The translations under genes and the position numbers were made by a program. Below the pieces are notes generated by a model, which saw only the letters and a program-made list of their open reading frames with translations, had not been told where the DNA came from and ran no database searches. This document shows, in pieces, positions 23,260 to 35,052 of a DNA stretch of 64,000 nucleotides (positions within the stretch are counted from its first letter, which is position 1; every line of letters starts with the position of its first letter). This DNA comes from Ochotona curzoniae (Eukaryota > Chordata > Mammalia > Lagomorpha > Ochotonidae), in assembly GCF_017591425.1 (NCBI RefSeq), contig NW_024467106.1:18962501-19026500 (forward strand). Direction: 5' to 3'.

Positions 23260-23454
23260 CTTTTAGCCTATTTTTAAGTCATGCCGTTAAACGTGTTTAA
23301 CCTTACAGCTGTGTACCCTAATTTATTCTCTCCTAATAATTTTTACCTATATCTTTGCATTATACCCCATTGTTAATTACTATTCTTTGTGGATTAATTT
23401 TTTGTTAAACACCTTTATCAAGCTTTTATCTATGTGTCGTATAATTAAACTGTT

Positions 23455-23612
23455 TTTTGTGGTTTAGCTCAGACCCCACTTGGGATACTCCACATCTGAT
23501 GCTGGAGTGCCTGGTGGAAGTTGCGGCTCTCCTTCTAGTCCAGCTTCCTGCTAATGCGCATGCTGGGAGGCAGCAGGTCATGTTAGAGGTACTGGGCCTC
23601 TGCCACTCTTTT
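23455..23612 (+). mobile_element. Old C-SINE, 5' half (split by a nested SINE)
   Basis: Sense; 'acttgggatactccacatctg' to 'actgggcctctgccactct', where the sequence breaks. The other half resumes at about 23890. Confidence 0.65.
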
Positions 23613-23889
23613 ATTATTATTATTATTTTTTAAGTGGAAGTCAGATATACAGAGAGGAGGAGAGACCGAGAGGAAGGTCTTCTGATGATTCACTCCCCAA
23701 ATGACCATAATTGCCGGAGCTCAGCCAATCTGAAGCCAGGAGCCTGGAGCTTCTTCAGGTCTCCCACATGAGTGCAGGGTCCCAAGGCTTTGGGCCATCC
23801 TGCACTATTTTCCCAGGCTGCAGGCAGGAAGGTAGATGGGAAATGGGGCCCCCAGGACATGCCTGTTTGGGATCCTGACACATGCAAGG
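23613..23889 (-). mobile_element. C-SINE nested inside another C-SINE
   Basis: Antisense copy with (TTA)n in the tail complement (23610-23630), 'gtcagatatacagagaggagg', core 'ggtctcccacatgagtgcagg', and a truncated head. It separates the two halves of an older sense copy. Confidence 0.8.
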
Positions 23890-24060
23890 TGTCTTATTGG
23901 GCACCATTCCTCTAGCTTCAGCCTGGACAACCTTGTCTGTAATAGGCATTTGGGAAGAAAAATCAGTGGATGGAAGAAGACTTCTATTTTCATTGCTTTC
24001 TCTTTCTCTATCACTGCCTTTCAAGTGAAGAATAAAAATAAATGAAAGAAAAAAATTAAA
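23890..24060 (+). mobile_element. Old C-SINE, 3' half (continuation of 23455-23612)
   Basis: 'ctagcttcagcctggacaacc', 'catttgggaagaaaaatcagtgg', a tttctctttctct stretch, and tail 'aataaaaataaatg' complete the older copy. Confidence 0.65.
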
Positions 24061-24149
24061 TGTGCATCTTCTTTTAAAGTTTAAACTTTTGATATATTAA
24101 AAGTTGTGCAACTTTCATCAAAATTTAGTTTTGTAAATTTGTGTCATTC

Positions 24150-24780
24150 TAAAAGAAATTACTTTCTACTTAGAGATGTGCCTATTCTGGATGTGCCAAA
24201 TAAGCGACTGTTACAACCTGTGGCCTTTTGTGATTGGCTTGTTTCACTTAATGTTTTCAAGATTCATGCATGCTGTCGCATCCCTCATTTCTTCATTTTT
24301 GTTGCCCAATAGTGTTCTATTGTGAAATGTCACCTTTAGAAATTCACTCGACATTTAATGGACATTTGAATTATTTCTGTGTTTTTGACATTCTGAATAA
24401 TACTTCTATGGACTTTCTTGAGCAAATTTTTGTGTACACATATAGTTTCAGTTCTCTTGGGAACAGAGATATGATCAGAATTTCTGGGTGGTGTTATGAA
24501 ACCTTAATAGCCACTATTTTGAGGAATTGTTAGAAAATTTTTAATAGTAGCCTTATTTTATCTTCCAACCAGCAATGTATGAGGGTTTTAATTTCTGTAC
24601 ATTCTTACCAACACATGATTTTCCTCTGTCTGATAGAGTTTTTAAGATTTCTTGTAGTCCAAGATCTGCTTATAATGAATCTTTTTTGGTTTTTAATGTT
24701 TGAAATATTTTTTTGTTTCAGTTTGAACAGTAATTTCCCTGAGTATGGAACTCCAGATTGGTAGTTTTCCTCATGACTGT
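24150..24780. mobile_element. Ancient L1-type relic
   Basis: 'ttgtttcacttaatgttttca', 'ggacatttgaattatttctg', 'agttctcttgggaacagag', and 'accagcaatgtatgagggttt' appear in the order of a widespread old mammalian L1 segment. Confidence 0.55.
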
Positions 24781-24899
24781 AACAGTGTTGGTCCTTAGAA
24801 TAGATACCTGTTCAGAATTGGAAACTTGCTGCCAGGCTTATGCATCTGGTGGCTTCTGAGGCTCGTGTCACAGTAGTATAATAAATTTGTGCTATTTCT

Positions 24900-25860
24900 T
24901 TGGGCATTTGTCTTTCCTTCTCGTGTTTGTGATTCATTGTGTTTATTGAATATGGGTTTATAATTTTCATCATGATTTTACTTCTTAGCGTTTACTTTTA
25001 GAATTTTTTTCTGTTCTCTTTGATTTGGGCCGTTGAGTTATATGTATTAATCCACTCACAATGTTCCTCAGCTCTTTTAAATTTAATGTTCTTTTACATT
25101 TAATGATTTTTTTCTCACAATGTTTATTTTGGATAGTTGTATTTCTCACTTCACTAATCTTTAGTGTATTTTCTCTTCTATTCAGGGTATTTTTCATTTT
25201 ATAGACTTTTGTATGTAGATGCTTGATTTGTATCTTTTAAATATCTTTTATGCCTTACTTTTGGGGCCTTGGAATATAGCAGTAGTAACTTTAAGATACT
25301 TGTCCATTTTAATAGCTTTGTCAGTTTTGGCTGTTTCAGTTGAATGGTTTTCTCATTATTGTGGGACATATTTTTCTTCTTTGTGTGGCTGGTAATCATT
25401 GATTGGATACTAGGCTATGTAATTTTTACCTGGTTGCATACTGATTTTCTTGTGTTTCTATAATATCCTCAAACTTTGTTCTTAGAGTTAATTACTTCAA
25501 AACCATTTACTTTTTTTCATGTTTTGCTCATAAGATTTGCTCGACATAATTAGTGTTTATACTGGGGAGAATTATTCCCTTCTACTAAGGCAAGATGCTT
25601 CTGAGTATTCTGCCCAAATGTCCTTGAATTTATGAGGTTTTCTGGTCTTGATCATTCCCAGCACTTGATCTCGGATACCATTCCTGTAAAGCTTTCAGGT
25701 GGCCTCTAGCACTTTCATTTTTGGATCTGTTTCCACTACTCATTGGAGGACAATTTGTAAATTTCTGAAGTTTTCTGTCCCTCCTTTCTGGTAGAATGTT
25801 CTGTGTTTTAGTTGCCTTACATTTCTTGGGCCTGTCTTCAGACCTGTCTTTTGAACTCAA
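24900..25860. mobile_element. Ancient L1 3' region relic
   Basis: 'taatcattgattggatactag', 'tctataatatcctcaaactttg', 'gagaattattcccttctac', and 'gcaagatgcttctgagtattc' match, in order, an antisense 3' segment of old L1 elements as I remember it. Confidence 0.5.
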
Positions 25861-25867
25861 TCCATTC

Positions 25868-26060
25868 TGTGGGTTGCACCCAACTTTCTGCTTACATGGC
25901 TGTAACAGCCAGGACTGGGCCTAGCCAAGGCCAAGATCCAGATGTGTAAACCAGGTCTACCACATGGATGAAGGAACTGAAGCAATCATCTGTTGTTTTC
26001 TCAGGTATATCTTCAGGGAATTAGATGGAAGATGCTTCAACCAATAGACCTCTTGGCTAT
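25868..26060 (-). mobile_element. Old C-SINE fragment
   Basis: Antisense; 'atggctgtaacagccaggactg', 'ggtctaccacatggatgaag', and 'attagatggaagatgcttc'. Confidence 0.6.
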
Positions 26061-26304
26061 TAAAACTCTTCTGGCCTGAATGACTTTTCTTATCGTAGCT
26101 ACAGTTTTTTACCTTTGCACCAGCAATTCTTGGTAATTTTCTCTTACCTATATTTGATCTCCTTGACTTCTCTTTCCCTTCTCGTTTCTACTGATTGAGT
26201 TTAGGAAGGGTTTTCAGAAATTCATAGAAAATATATACTGTGAAAACTGCAAGGCCATCAGTGTTGTGTACCTGTAATTTGTCTTTTTAATTCCAATTGT
26301 TCTA

Positions 26305-26600
26305 TGAACTTTTTAAAAGGCAGAGTTTCAGAGAGGAGGAGAAACAGAGATTGAGAGGCCTTCCATCTACTGATTTTCTCCCCAAATGGTCACAATGGCC
26401 AGAGGATGAACCAAGCCAAAACCACAAGACTGGAATTCAATCTGAGTTTCCCACTTGGACCATATGGGTACAAGCACCTGAGCCGTCTTCTGCTGAGCTG
26501 GGTTGGAAGTGCAGCAGCTGGGATTTGAACTGAAATTCAGATATAGGATGCCTGTGTCACTGGTGGTGGCCTAACCCTCTGGGCCACGATGTCATCCATT
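26305..26600 (-). mobile_element. C-SINE, diverged
   Basis: Antisense; 'aaggcagagtttcagagagg', 'gagtttcccacttggaccata', and head 'ctctgggccacgatgtcat'. Confidence 0.78.
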
Positions 26601-29202
26601 CCTGGATATTTTGAAACATTTAAGGGTGGATATTTCTCAACTTCAGGAATACATCTAAAATAAAACTACCTATGTGTTCGGTCTTTGAATTCGAGGTGAT
26701 GATTTCATGTGATTTTGATATCCAGGTGGAAAGTGGTTCTGCCATGGGCTACCCTTTGTGTCTGTCTTACTTGTCATCATGATCTTCTTTCACATTCATG
26801 CCAGGAATTCCTTTGGCTTTTCTTCTGTGTTGGACTCCTGCTTCCTGTTACATGTGCCTTCGTTTCTCCATGTTCCTCCCTATGTCACAGAGTGCCCTTC
26901 AACAGAATTCAAGATTGTAAGATGGCTCCATTGTCCTCTAGCCTTCAGGGTTACAAATGAGAAGTCCAAAGACTTTCTGATTCCTAATCCTTTGCCTATG
27001 AGTCCCCCTACCTCCCTTCTGATATCTTACAACATTTAAAAAAAAATCTCCATTACCAAAAAAAAAATTGGGATATGCATGATGTGTGTGATATGAACAT
27101 GTAGATAATCAGACACTTCGTGGACCCTTACTCTCCACATTTATAGCCTACCACGTGAGGAAATATTTTGAGTTATTTATTTGATCCCTCTCCCTTTCGC
27201 CTACTTTTTTTGTTTTGGAGCTGCCTTGGTTTTCTTATTTTCCTGCTGGCTTCCTCATTTTTCCTGTTCCATTTCAACTTCCCTCTACATTTTATTCTAC
27301 ATTTTGGGCACGTCTCTTACATTTGTATTTCAGTCTTTCCCCGGGATTTTGCATCATCAATTTTATGCATCTTGTTTTTATTTCAATAAGTTCAGTAATA
27401 TCTTCTCTATGCTGCAATTGTTAAACCTCTTAATTTGTTTACCATCCAGAGAGGAGAAGAAAAAAAAGTCTAATTTCAAGCCTTAGATTTCGAAGATCAG
27501 CTTCAGATGCTGTTTAGCTTAGGTAGAAGGAACAGATACTAAGAAAAACAAGAAGATACAGCTCTTGTCTTCCTCTCTCATCTTTTTCCTCCAAGTTTGG
27601 GGTCCAGAGTATTTTCTGATTGGTTTCTGCAGGATTATAGGGCTCTCTGCAGAATGGACGACAGATTTCAAGTCTGAAAAGTTTCACAGTATCATCTGAA
27701 ACGCTGTGTGCCTGTGTCATGATTTGGACTTTATGTTTTTCTATGTTCAGCATCAAAGATTTCTTTCCTCCTGTGATGCTTCTTATTCATCTATCCTGTT
27801 TTGGAATTGGAGGCTTTAGAGTCTTTCCTATGCAGTTTTTTTTTTTCTCCTCTCCTTTCCCATTTCTTATTAGAAGTTTGGATTTGTCTGCTGCATCACT
27901 GATTTTTTTTCTGCTTTATTTATGTTTTCTTTCCTAATTCCTAATTCAGATATCCTTTTATTTCCTTTTTGTCCTGAATGCAAAGTCTTTACGTTTTCAA
28001 CTTTATACTTTATTTCCAGAGACTGTAGTTTTAATTTGCATTATGGTCAAATGTTTAATGGCACTACTAAATAAACAGTTCAACAAATAAAAAGTAGAGA
28101 AAGACTACAGTGCAGCAGAAAATAGACAGGGGCTGCAGACAATCACGTGAAGATGTTTAACTTCACTCCTGTAATTTTTCCTGATATCAGGCTTCTTTCT
28201 GTGACTGTTCAAAGAAGCTGCTGTGTCCTCGGGAATTTTTTAAGAACATGGACTAGGAATTTTCTCTTTCATGTAGTACGCCTATTTCTTAATTAAATAT
28301 TTACCTGGCTTCTAGAGTCTTCTCTTATTTTGAAGTATAGTGGGTTTCATTGACTTGGTCGGTTTGACCTTTTCTCTGTTGCTTGTCCTTAGAGCGAAAG
28401 CTTGTATATATACAGGGTTGAGTATTGCCCTGTGTTTTTTCAAGAGACTTAAATGAGTCACTGCTTGATTCAAGTCCAGATGAAAGAAAAAGGTTAGATT
28501 TGTAGTAAATTAATTTACCAATTAGAAATTCATCTTCCTGGGAGGCCTGGGGAGGGAGCCAGCATCAGCTCTGAGACTAATCAAAGGAAAGTTTGCCTCA
28601 AACCTGAAACTTTCTCTTAAGTATTTGATGTGACACTCTAATTAGCTAGGTCATTGTCATGTGGCGTAGGAGCCCTTGTCAGAAGCCAGCTGGGAATGTT
28701 TTTTTCTCTCATGTTTTCTGGGCCAGTCATCTTGGCCACATGAAAATCGGCAGTCTTAAATATGGCCAGTGATGGTTTGCTTGCTTGGTCTCTGGAGCGA
28801 GCATGCCTTTCTAAGGAGTTCGTGTGTTTTAAATGTATCCAACTCTCTCCTGGCTTAGTTACTTCCAGTCTTCATCTCTTAGTAAGGACATTATGACAAA
28901 TCTTGGGGTTTTCATTTGTTTATCTTCTCTGCATGCAAATGTAGTTTCACAGACAGGACATTCTGGGCTTTGGTCCTTTGTATGCTTCCCTTGTGGAAGC
29001 ATACAGCAATAGCTGAGCTCTTCAGGATTCTTTCCTATTCTTAAAATCAGATGTTCATTTCTTAGGTAATGTGGCACATAGGAATTAAGCTATGTAGTTT
29101 TCTTCTGTGGAAGTTTCATTTTAAGTATGTAGTTTAAACTGTGTTAACTTACACCCAATAGTCATAGGGGGATGTCTGAGTGTTCCATTCAATAATAGAT
29201 GA
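26601..29202. other. Unrecognised non-coding sequence
   Basis: T-rich, with several hydrophobic short ORFs (for example 27168-27486) that reflect T-richness rather than membrane proteins. No repeat family was confidently named; 27700-28060 may be very old LINE material. Confidence 0.45.
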
Positions 29203-29216
29203 AAAAGCTCATCTTT

Positions 29217-29535
29217 AAAAAAATTTTTTTTATTGGAAAGTCAGATATACAGAGAGGAGGAGAGACAGAGAGGAAAACATTCTGTTGATTCATTCCCCAA
29301 GTGGCCAAGGCAGTCGGAGCTCAGCCGATTTGAACCCAGGAGCTCGGAACCTCTTCCAGGTCTCACACATGGGTGCAGGGTCCCAAAGATTTGGGCCATC
29401 TTTGACTGCTTTCCCAGGCTGCAAGCAGGGAACTGGATGGGAAGTGGGGGCTGCTGGGATTAGAACCGGTGTCCATATGGGTTCATGGCGCATTTAAGGT
29501 GAGGACTTTAGCCACTAGCCTCCCACGCTGTGCCC
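29217..29535 (-). mobile_element. C-SINE with 14-bp target duplication
   Basis: Antisense, well preserved. Duplications 'aaaagctcatcttt' lie at 29203-29216 and 29536-29549. Confidence 0.95.
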
Positions 29536-29959
29536 AAAAGCTCATCTTTTGCAAGTCATGAGCATTAGAAGTAGTTCTGTAGTTTTCAGAAGAGATGAGA
29601 AGAGATAACAAGCAGAATGGGAAATGGAGACAACCTGAAGAGGGTGTTTCGACACAGAAATGGAGGTTTGAAGAACTACAAGATGGGCCAAGTGCTTGGA
29701 AGGGTTCAAACAGCGGTCTCTTCCTCTAGAAGTTCTTTTGCAACGCCAAAGCTGGTTCTATGGTAGGGCACAGATGATACTGGCAACTATTGTGTCAGCA
29801 TCAAGTAGCTTTTTCAACTAGAGACTGAATCACATTATTACTTAGAATATTTTTGTCATTTTGTCAATTCCTCCATGATTTATGCAATTCTGTAACTAAG
29901 GAAGTAAGTGGGTCTATAGGTGTAAATTTAGGACATCACTCTCATGAGAGCTAATTTAT

Positions 29960-30232
29960 ACTTAAAAAAATTTTAGTGTGAGAGAGAGTATGTGAGCACT
30001 CACTCTTTTACTGGTTCACTTTCCAAAAGCCTGTAGTGGCAGCTGGGCTGGGCTGGGGCTGAAACTGGGAACCAGGAATGCAATCTAGGTCTCCTACCGA
30101 AGTGGCAAGGACTCTGTTCCTTGGGCCATCATTGTTGCCTCCCAGTGTCAGTGTTGGCAGGAAGCTGGAGTTAGGAGTCAGATGTTGAGTCCAGATAGTC
30201 TGATGTGTGGCACAGAGTCTTACCTCCCACTC
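29960..30232 (-). mobile_element. Old C-SINE
   Basis: Antisense; 'actggttcactttccaaaagc', 'ggtctcctaccgaagtggc', and head eroded by about 30232. Confidence 0.68.
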
Positions 30233-30574
30233 CTATACTTCTAAAATCATATTGTTTAACCTTTTTTACATGGCAGAGTTAAATACTCATTTTGTAAAGG
30301 GTTCATATGATAAACAATAAGATTTAGCAAATGATTCTAAACTAGATTCATCTTCAGTGCTTCTTCCGGAAGACTTATCTATCTTACATGTTGGGCATCT
30401 CAAGGATGTGAGACATAAATCAAAAGGAGAGCCACATCATTAAAGCTTCCTATAGGAGAGCAACTCGGGGTTCTCTGTGGTATGGCTACTGTGCAGGCTT
30501 TGTGATTCTCATGCTGTTTTCTTCAGGAATGCTGAAATCTTTGCCTAAAAGGACTGCATGCATGTTCTACATTT

Positions 30575-30893
30575 TCTTTTTGAAGAAAGATTTGCTTAGA
30601 GAAGAAGAGATTGAGATCTACCATCTGTTGATTCATTTCCCCAAATGGCTGCAGTGACTGGATTGGGTCAGGCTGAAACCAGTAGGCAAGGTCTTTGTGG
30701 AGACCAGGGCTGGTCCAGATCTTCCACACAGGTGGCAGGGGCCAAAATACTGGCTCATCTTCTAATGCTTTCTCAGGCACATTGGCAGGGAGTTGGATTA
30801 AAACTGGGGCCGCTGGGAGTTGAACCTGCAGCCGTATGGGATGTTTGCATCACATGGGGTAGCTTTACCTGCTAGGTCTCAATGTTGGTCCCT
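30575..30893 (-). mobile_element. C-SINE, diverged
   Basis: Antisense; 'gttgattcatttccccaaatgg', 'gatcttccacacaggtggc', and head 'gtctcaatgttggtccc'. Confidence 0.78.
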
Positions 30894-31207
30894 TCATATC
30901 CTTTTCATTTGTTCACCAGAATGCTGGTCCATTTAAGGGCATGGGCCCAGAAGTTGATTCTGCTGTAGTAGTATTAGCTTTCTTTTCCTTGCTGTATGAT
31001 TGTAAGCAATGATGCGTAGCTTTTCAAACACTCAAGTGTCTCCTTTAAGAGGTGAATTAGCCATATCTGCCCCAACCTTATGCAAAATGACTGCTCCAGA
31101 ACTAGGTGTGCAGAGGCATTCATTAAAGACAAGACTTCCCCTCTCCCCTGTCAACAGTAATACTATGTGGCATATTGGTTTTGTTCACCCAATCAATTTT
31201 TAGATTT

Positions 31208-31537
31208 TTTTTTTAAGATTTAGTTATTTTTTATTGGAAAGTCAGATTTACAAAGAGAAAGAGAGACAGATCTTCTGTCTGCTGGTTCACTTCCAAAGTG
31301 GCTGCAGTGGCTGGAGATGAGCCTGTTTGAAGCCAACAGCCTGGAGCCTGGAGCTTCTTACGGGTCTGCTATGCAGTTGCAGGGTCCAAAGTTTTTGGGT
31401 CATCCTTGACTTCTTTCCCAGGCCACAAGCAGGGAGCTAGATGGGAAGTGGAGCAGTTGGGATACAAACCGGTGTCCATATGGGATCCTGGTGCATGGAA
31501 GGTGAAGATTTAGCCACTAAGCTTTTGTACCGGGCCC
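31208..31537 (-). mobile_element. C-SINE with short target duplication
   Basis: Antisense; ends in 'accgggccc'. 'tttagattt' occurs at 31199-31207 and again at 31538-31546. Confidence 0.92.
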
Positions 31538-31540
31538 TTT

Positions 31541-33019
31541 AGATTTGTTTCTTTGCTACAGGCCCATGACTACTTGTTAAGCAACTGCATTTTGAATACT
31601 GAAAATCTTTTAGGGCCATCTTGCTTAATGACTTGATGAAAATGAATAGATCTCTAGCATATAGTTTGCATCTTTAAGAATGGAATTTTGCTTGCCTGTT
31701 TTATTGTGCTTTGGTTCTCATGCTATCTATTCAATGTCCTCATCATAGGTGAGAGCAAGAAAATGTGAACTGTAAATTTAAAAAGGAGAAGCAAAGACAG
31801 GAATGGGTACAAAATAATGCCAAGAATAAATTCAGGAAGAAAAGTGCAGTGAGGAATCCTATGCTTTTCCTAGCACTCTACTAATGATTATAAAAAGGGA
31901 AAGACATTCTTATGCACATGTACCTATCTTCTGAGATGTTGATTTTAACCCACAGTGTGGTGCTGGGGTCCATGCAGTGGGTGTGGAGGACATGAAGGTA
32001 TGAAGAGAATTGTTCCATTCCAGGCAAGGCTGCAAGGAATTTCCCGCTGCATGGCAAGGCTGGGTGGATGTCTCTGCATCCACCTGAAGGCATTTCCACC
32101 TCTGTTTGCATTCTCAGACCACTGAGAATTCTATACCCTGTTTAGCCATTGTCTGCCACTGCGGAGTTGGTCTTTACAATCAGGGTGAGCTTGGAAGTTG
32201 ATGTTGCTGATAACATCTTGCAAAAGGACCTTTTACAATTCATGCTGCCTCTGTGTCTGCCGCCCCCATTTGGCCATCCTTGATCTTTAGTTCCCCCCTT
32301 TTTTGTGACTCATTTCTTCCCTTAAGTGATTCAAGATTAAGTTGTACAATGAAGATTGTAGTAGAAATATGTTACTGATTGATATGCATCGTCTATTGAG
32401 AACTTCTATTGAGAGCTTTAAGGTGAAACAAGCGTCAGAATTATCCTCGGAAACACCCACCTGACCATGACGTAAAATGTCTGTGCCAGAGCTTGTGACT
32501 GCTTCTGTATCAACAAAGGGGACTGTTTTCTTGCATTGTCTATTACGATCCTGAAATTGTAGTGGTCTGTTTCTTTTCTCTATGCCTATTCCGCATATCC
32601 TTCTCAAGTTCTGAACTCAGCTGGAGCTGGCCTCCAGCAGTGTGGTAAAGAGCAGTTCTTTTTATCCAGTGAAAACTGAGTCTAAGGAGATTATCAGGAG
32701 GGTCTCAGGGAAGCTATGTGATTCTTGAGACTTACCACTTGGATGATAATAAACATAATCACTCTGATAGTAGGGAAGAACATGGGAGAGTTCCACGGTT
32801 CTACACAATTAAAACAGTGATTGAAATCCTCATTTGAAAGATAATACAGTGTAGAATTTAAAATTTAAAGTTCTTACAAAAGTTGATGCCAAATCTAGAT
32901 CTTTTCCTTAAAAATCATGCAAAATACAAAATCAATAGATACACATAGGCAAACGTGTTGCAGGCATTCATCTGGAGGAACTGTATAATGGAGACTCTCA
33001 GATCAAGAAGTGAATACAC
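31541..33019. other. Unrecognised non-coding sequence
   Basis: Includes a longer open stretch on the - strand (32287-32607) with no recognisable product. No repeat family was named. Confidence 0.45.
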
Positions 33020-33172
33020 TGAAATAGCAGAAGGATGGGCTTGTGACTGCTGTTGAATTACAGTATTTTATAATAAAGAGGAAATCAGTGGTAAGGGAAG
33101 GAGCATGGGAAGGGTTAGAGGGGGAAATCCCTGAGCTTATGGAACTGTATAATAAAAAATTAAAAATGAAAA
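33020..33172 (+). mobile_element. L1 3' UTR fragment
   Basis: 'gggttagagggggaaatccctgagcttatgg' is clearly related to the L1 3' end at 9053-9078 and is followed by the tail 'ataataaaaaattaaaaatg'. A strongly 5'-truncated insertion. Confidence 0.6.
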
Positions 33173-33919
33173 ATCAGCACCCTTCTGAGCTGGTGTCTTG
33201 CTCAGCATCACTGACCTAATATAGAGCAATGCCAAAGTATTTTGTGTGAAAGAACTCGGATTGAATTATCAACTCTGCTCTCCATACCACGGAAGACTTG
33301 GATCTTGTGATCTCTGGCTCATTACTCTTGCCATAATGGAAAGCCTGATTTTCCAAAAGTTTATAAGTACAAGGTGTCATCTTGCATGTTGGTGAAACTA
33401 GCAAGTATGTTACAGACCAATGCATCCTAAGCACAGAGTGACTCAGTTTTCTTCCTTATGCCCCTGGTTCCCTATCCAGGAGTAGGGACCCTTATGTCTT
33501 CCAGGGGCCATTTGAATATTTGACATTTGAATAACATCATTCATGGGTTACATGAAATGATCAACATAAAAATTAGCCTGCTGTAGAGTTACTGAATTTC
33601 CAATCCCCGCACTCAGTTGCTATGGCATGGAAAGAACCAATGATTTTGTAGGCGTTATTTAGTCCGTGGTCCACGAGTTTACCACCCTGCTATAGATACT
33701 CAGCACATGTCAGCAAATGTCTTTAGAATTAAAAATAACACTGAAAACTACCTAAAATGAAAGTTTTTCTTGAAAGACATTTTTTAATTTTTCAAAGTAA
33801 AAATATTCTGCCTTCTGGATTAAATTGCAGTAAGGGAATGATCACATCCGACTTCTGACAAAAGTGGCCATGCTGTGATGCTGGAGCAGAGCATCTTTAT
33901 GAGGCTCACTTGCTTCATT
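33173..33919. other. Unrecognised non-coding sequence
   Basis: No gene or repeat family recognised. Confidence 0.45.
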
Positions 33920-34218
33920 TGTCAAATTTGTTTATTTGAAAATCAGAGTTATCTAAAGAAGGAGAGAGAGGGGGGAAGATTTTTTCATTGCTCAGATACC
34001 TGCAATGGCTAGGAGTAGACAAATTGAAGCCAGGTGCCAAGAGCTTGTGGTCTCCCACATGGGTAGCAGGTGCCCAAACACCTGAGCCATTTTCTGTTGC
34101 TTTTTCCTCAGACATCAGGAAAAGTCAGATTGGAAATGGAGCAATCAGAACATAAACTAGCACCCAAATTGGAGATCAGGACTTAGGGGTGGTTTTATGT
34201 GCTATGCCACAGCGCTCG
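33920..34218 (-). mobile_element. Old C-SINE upstream of the LPAR1 exon
   Basis: Antisense; 'tttgtttatttgaaaatcaga', 'ggtctcccacatgggtagc', and head 'gccacagcgctcgactc'. Confidence 0.75.
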
Positions 34219-34514
34219 ACTCTTGAGTTTTTTAATGGGCATTTTAATAAGAAAAGATTTGGTTATATTTTGTGCTCATTTAGCATCTTGAGAACTTCAA
34301 AGTACAGTCAAAATGTATTTCTCATTACACCTGCTAAGGTCAGATTTCCAAAGCTCCCCTTCCACCTGCTGCCTGAGTACTGATTCATTCTTGGAACTGA
34401 GTTTGATCACATGGGGATGTCTTGCCTTACTTTAATCTTGAAATTGGTAGTTAAGTTCCTTGAGCAAACATTAACCTGCCTTGAATTCATTTATGGTTTC
34501 ATGCTGAGCTAGGA

Positions 34515-34625
34515 ATCAGGGCTATTGTTCTAGTCCAGATTCTACCATTAACTAATGTGTGATTCTGGTCCTTTCTTGCATCCTACTCTCAGTTTTCCTT
34601 TTTGAAAATGGTTAGACTTGAACAG
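34515..34625 (+). mobile_element. MIR SINE relic
   Basis: 'gttctagtccagattctacca', 'taactaatgtgtgattctggtc', and 'ctcagttttcctttttgaaaatgg' follow the MIR core consensus in sense orientation. Confidence 0.65.
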
Positions 34626-34941
34626 GATTTTCTCTTGGCGCTTGATGATGATCTTCTGTCTACCCGTGGCATGTAAAATGTTAATTCTCAAAAGTTAGGT
34701 CAATCAGCTCCTTTGCTGCTGACTGAAGGCACTTAGAGCTGTACGCAAACTTGTAAAACCACATCCACATAAAACATTAGGTCATGGCATTTAAATGTTA
34801 CATCTTCCCTTCTGGGTTCCTGTTTTCATTAAACTAGTATTTGGCTCTTAGTAGAAGAGATTTTGCTTTCTCTAGCCTTTGATTCTTTACTCACATGTAC
34901 TAACCAGCTGTGCTAAACATGGGCTTTCCTATTCTTTCCAG

Positions 34942-35052
34942 GTACACAGTCCTTCGTAGCATGAGTGCAGTGTGATAAGAAAGCACGAGGATTTGACATC
35001 TGCATCTGGTACTGGAGTGTTGGGGCCGCTTCTTGCCCACTACGGAGCTGTC
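34942..35052 (+). other. LPAR1: LPAR1 5' UTR part of the first coding exon
   Basis: The exon begins after a pyrimidine-rich acceptor (ctttcctattctttccag, AG at 34940-34941) and runs 111 bases to the start codon. It holds one upstream ATG, at 34961, which opens a four-codon ORF ending before the main start. No other ATG lies between that stop and 35053. The exon start is inferred from the acceptor motif and the known presence of upstream non-coding exons in LPAR1. A different acceptor a few bases away cannot be excluded without a transcript. Confidence 0.75.
34961..34975 (+). promoter_or_regulatory. Upstream ORF (M-S-A-V-stop) in LPAR1 leader
   Basis: ATG AGT GCA GTG TGA has A at -3, a favourable initiation context. 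The stop lies 77 bases before the LPAR1 start codon, so reinitiation at 35053 is possible. It is out of frame with LPAR1 and cannot extend the protein. If the exon is used as modelled, this mini-ORF would lie in every mRNA containing the exon and could reduce or tune translation. A regulatory role is inference only. Confidence 0.55.

Larger units (their letters stand above)
1..34941 (+). other. LPAR1: Sequence upstream of LPAR1 coding exon 1, probably a 5'-UTR intron
   Basis: No protein-coding gene is supported here. The exon at 34942 begins with a splice acceptor rather than a promoter, so transcription starts further upstream. In other mammals LPAR1 has several distant non-coding 5' exons, so most or all of this span is probably intron. 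Its contents (SINEs, L1, LTR, DNA transposon relics, microsatellites and unrecognised unique sequence) are listed separately. Confidence 0.7.

Noticed and set aside
27168..27486. Hydrophobic ORFs resembling membrane proteins
   Set aside because: Three overlapping frames in T-rich DNA give Phe/Leu/Ser-rich peptides; no family resemblance.
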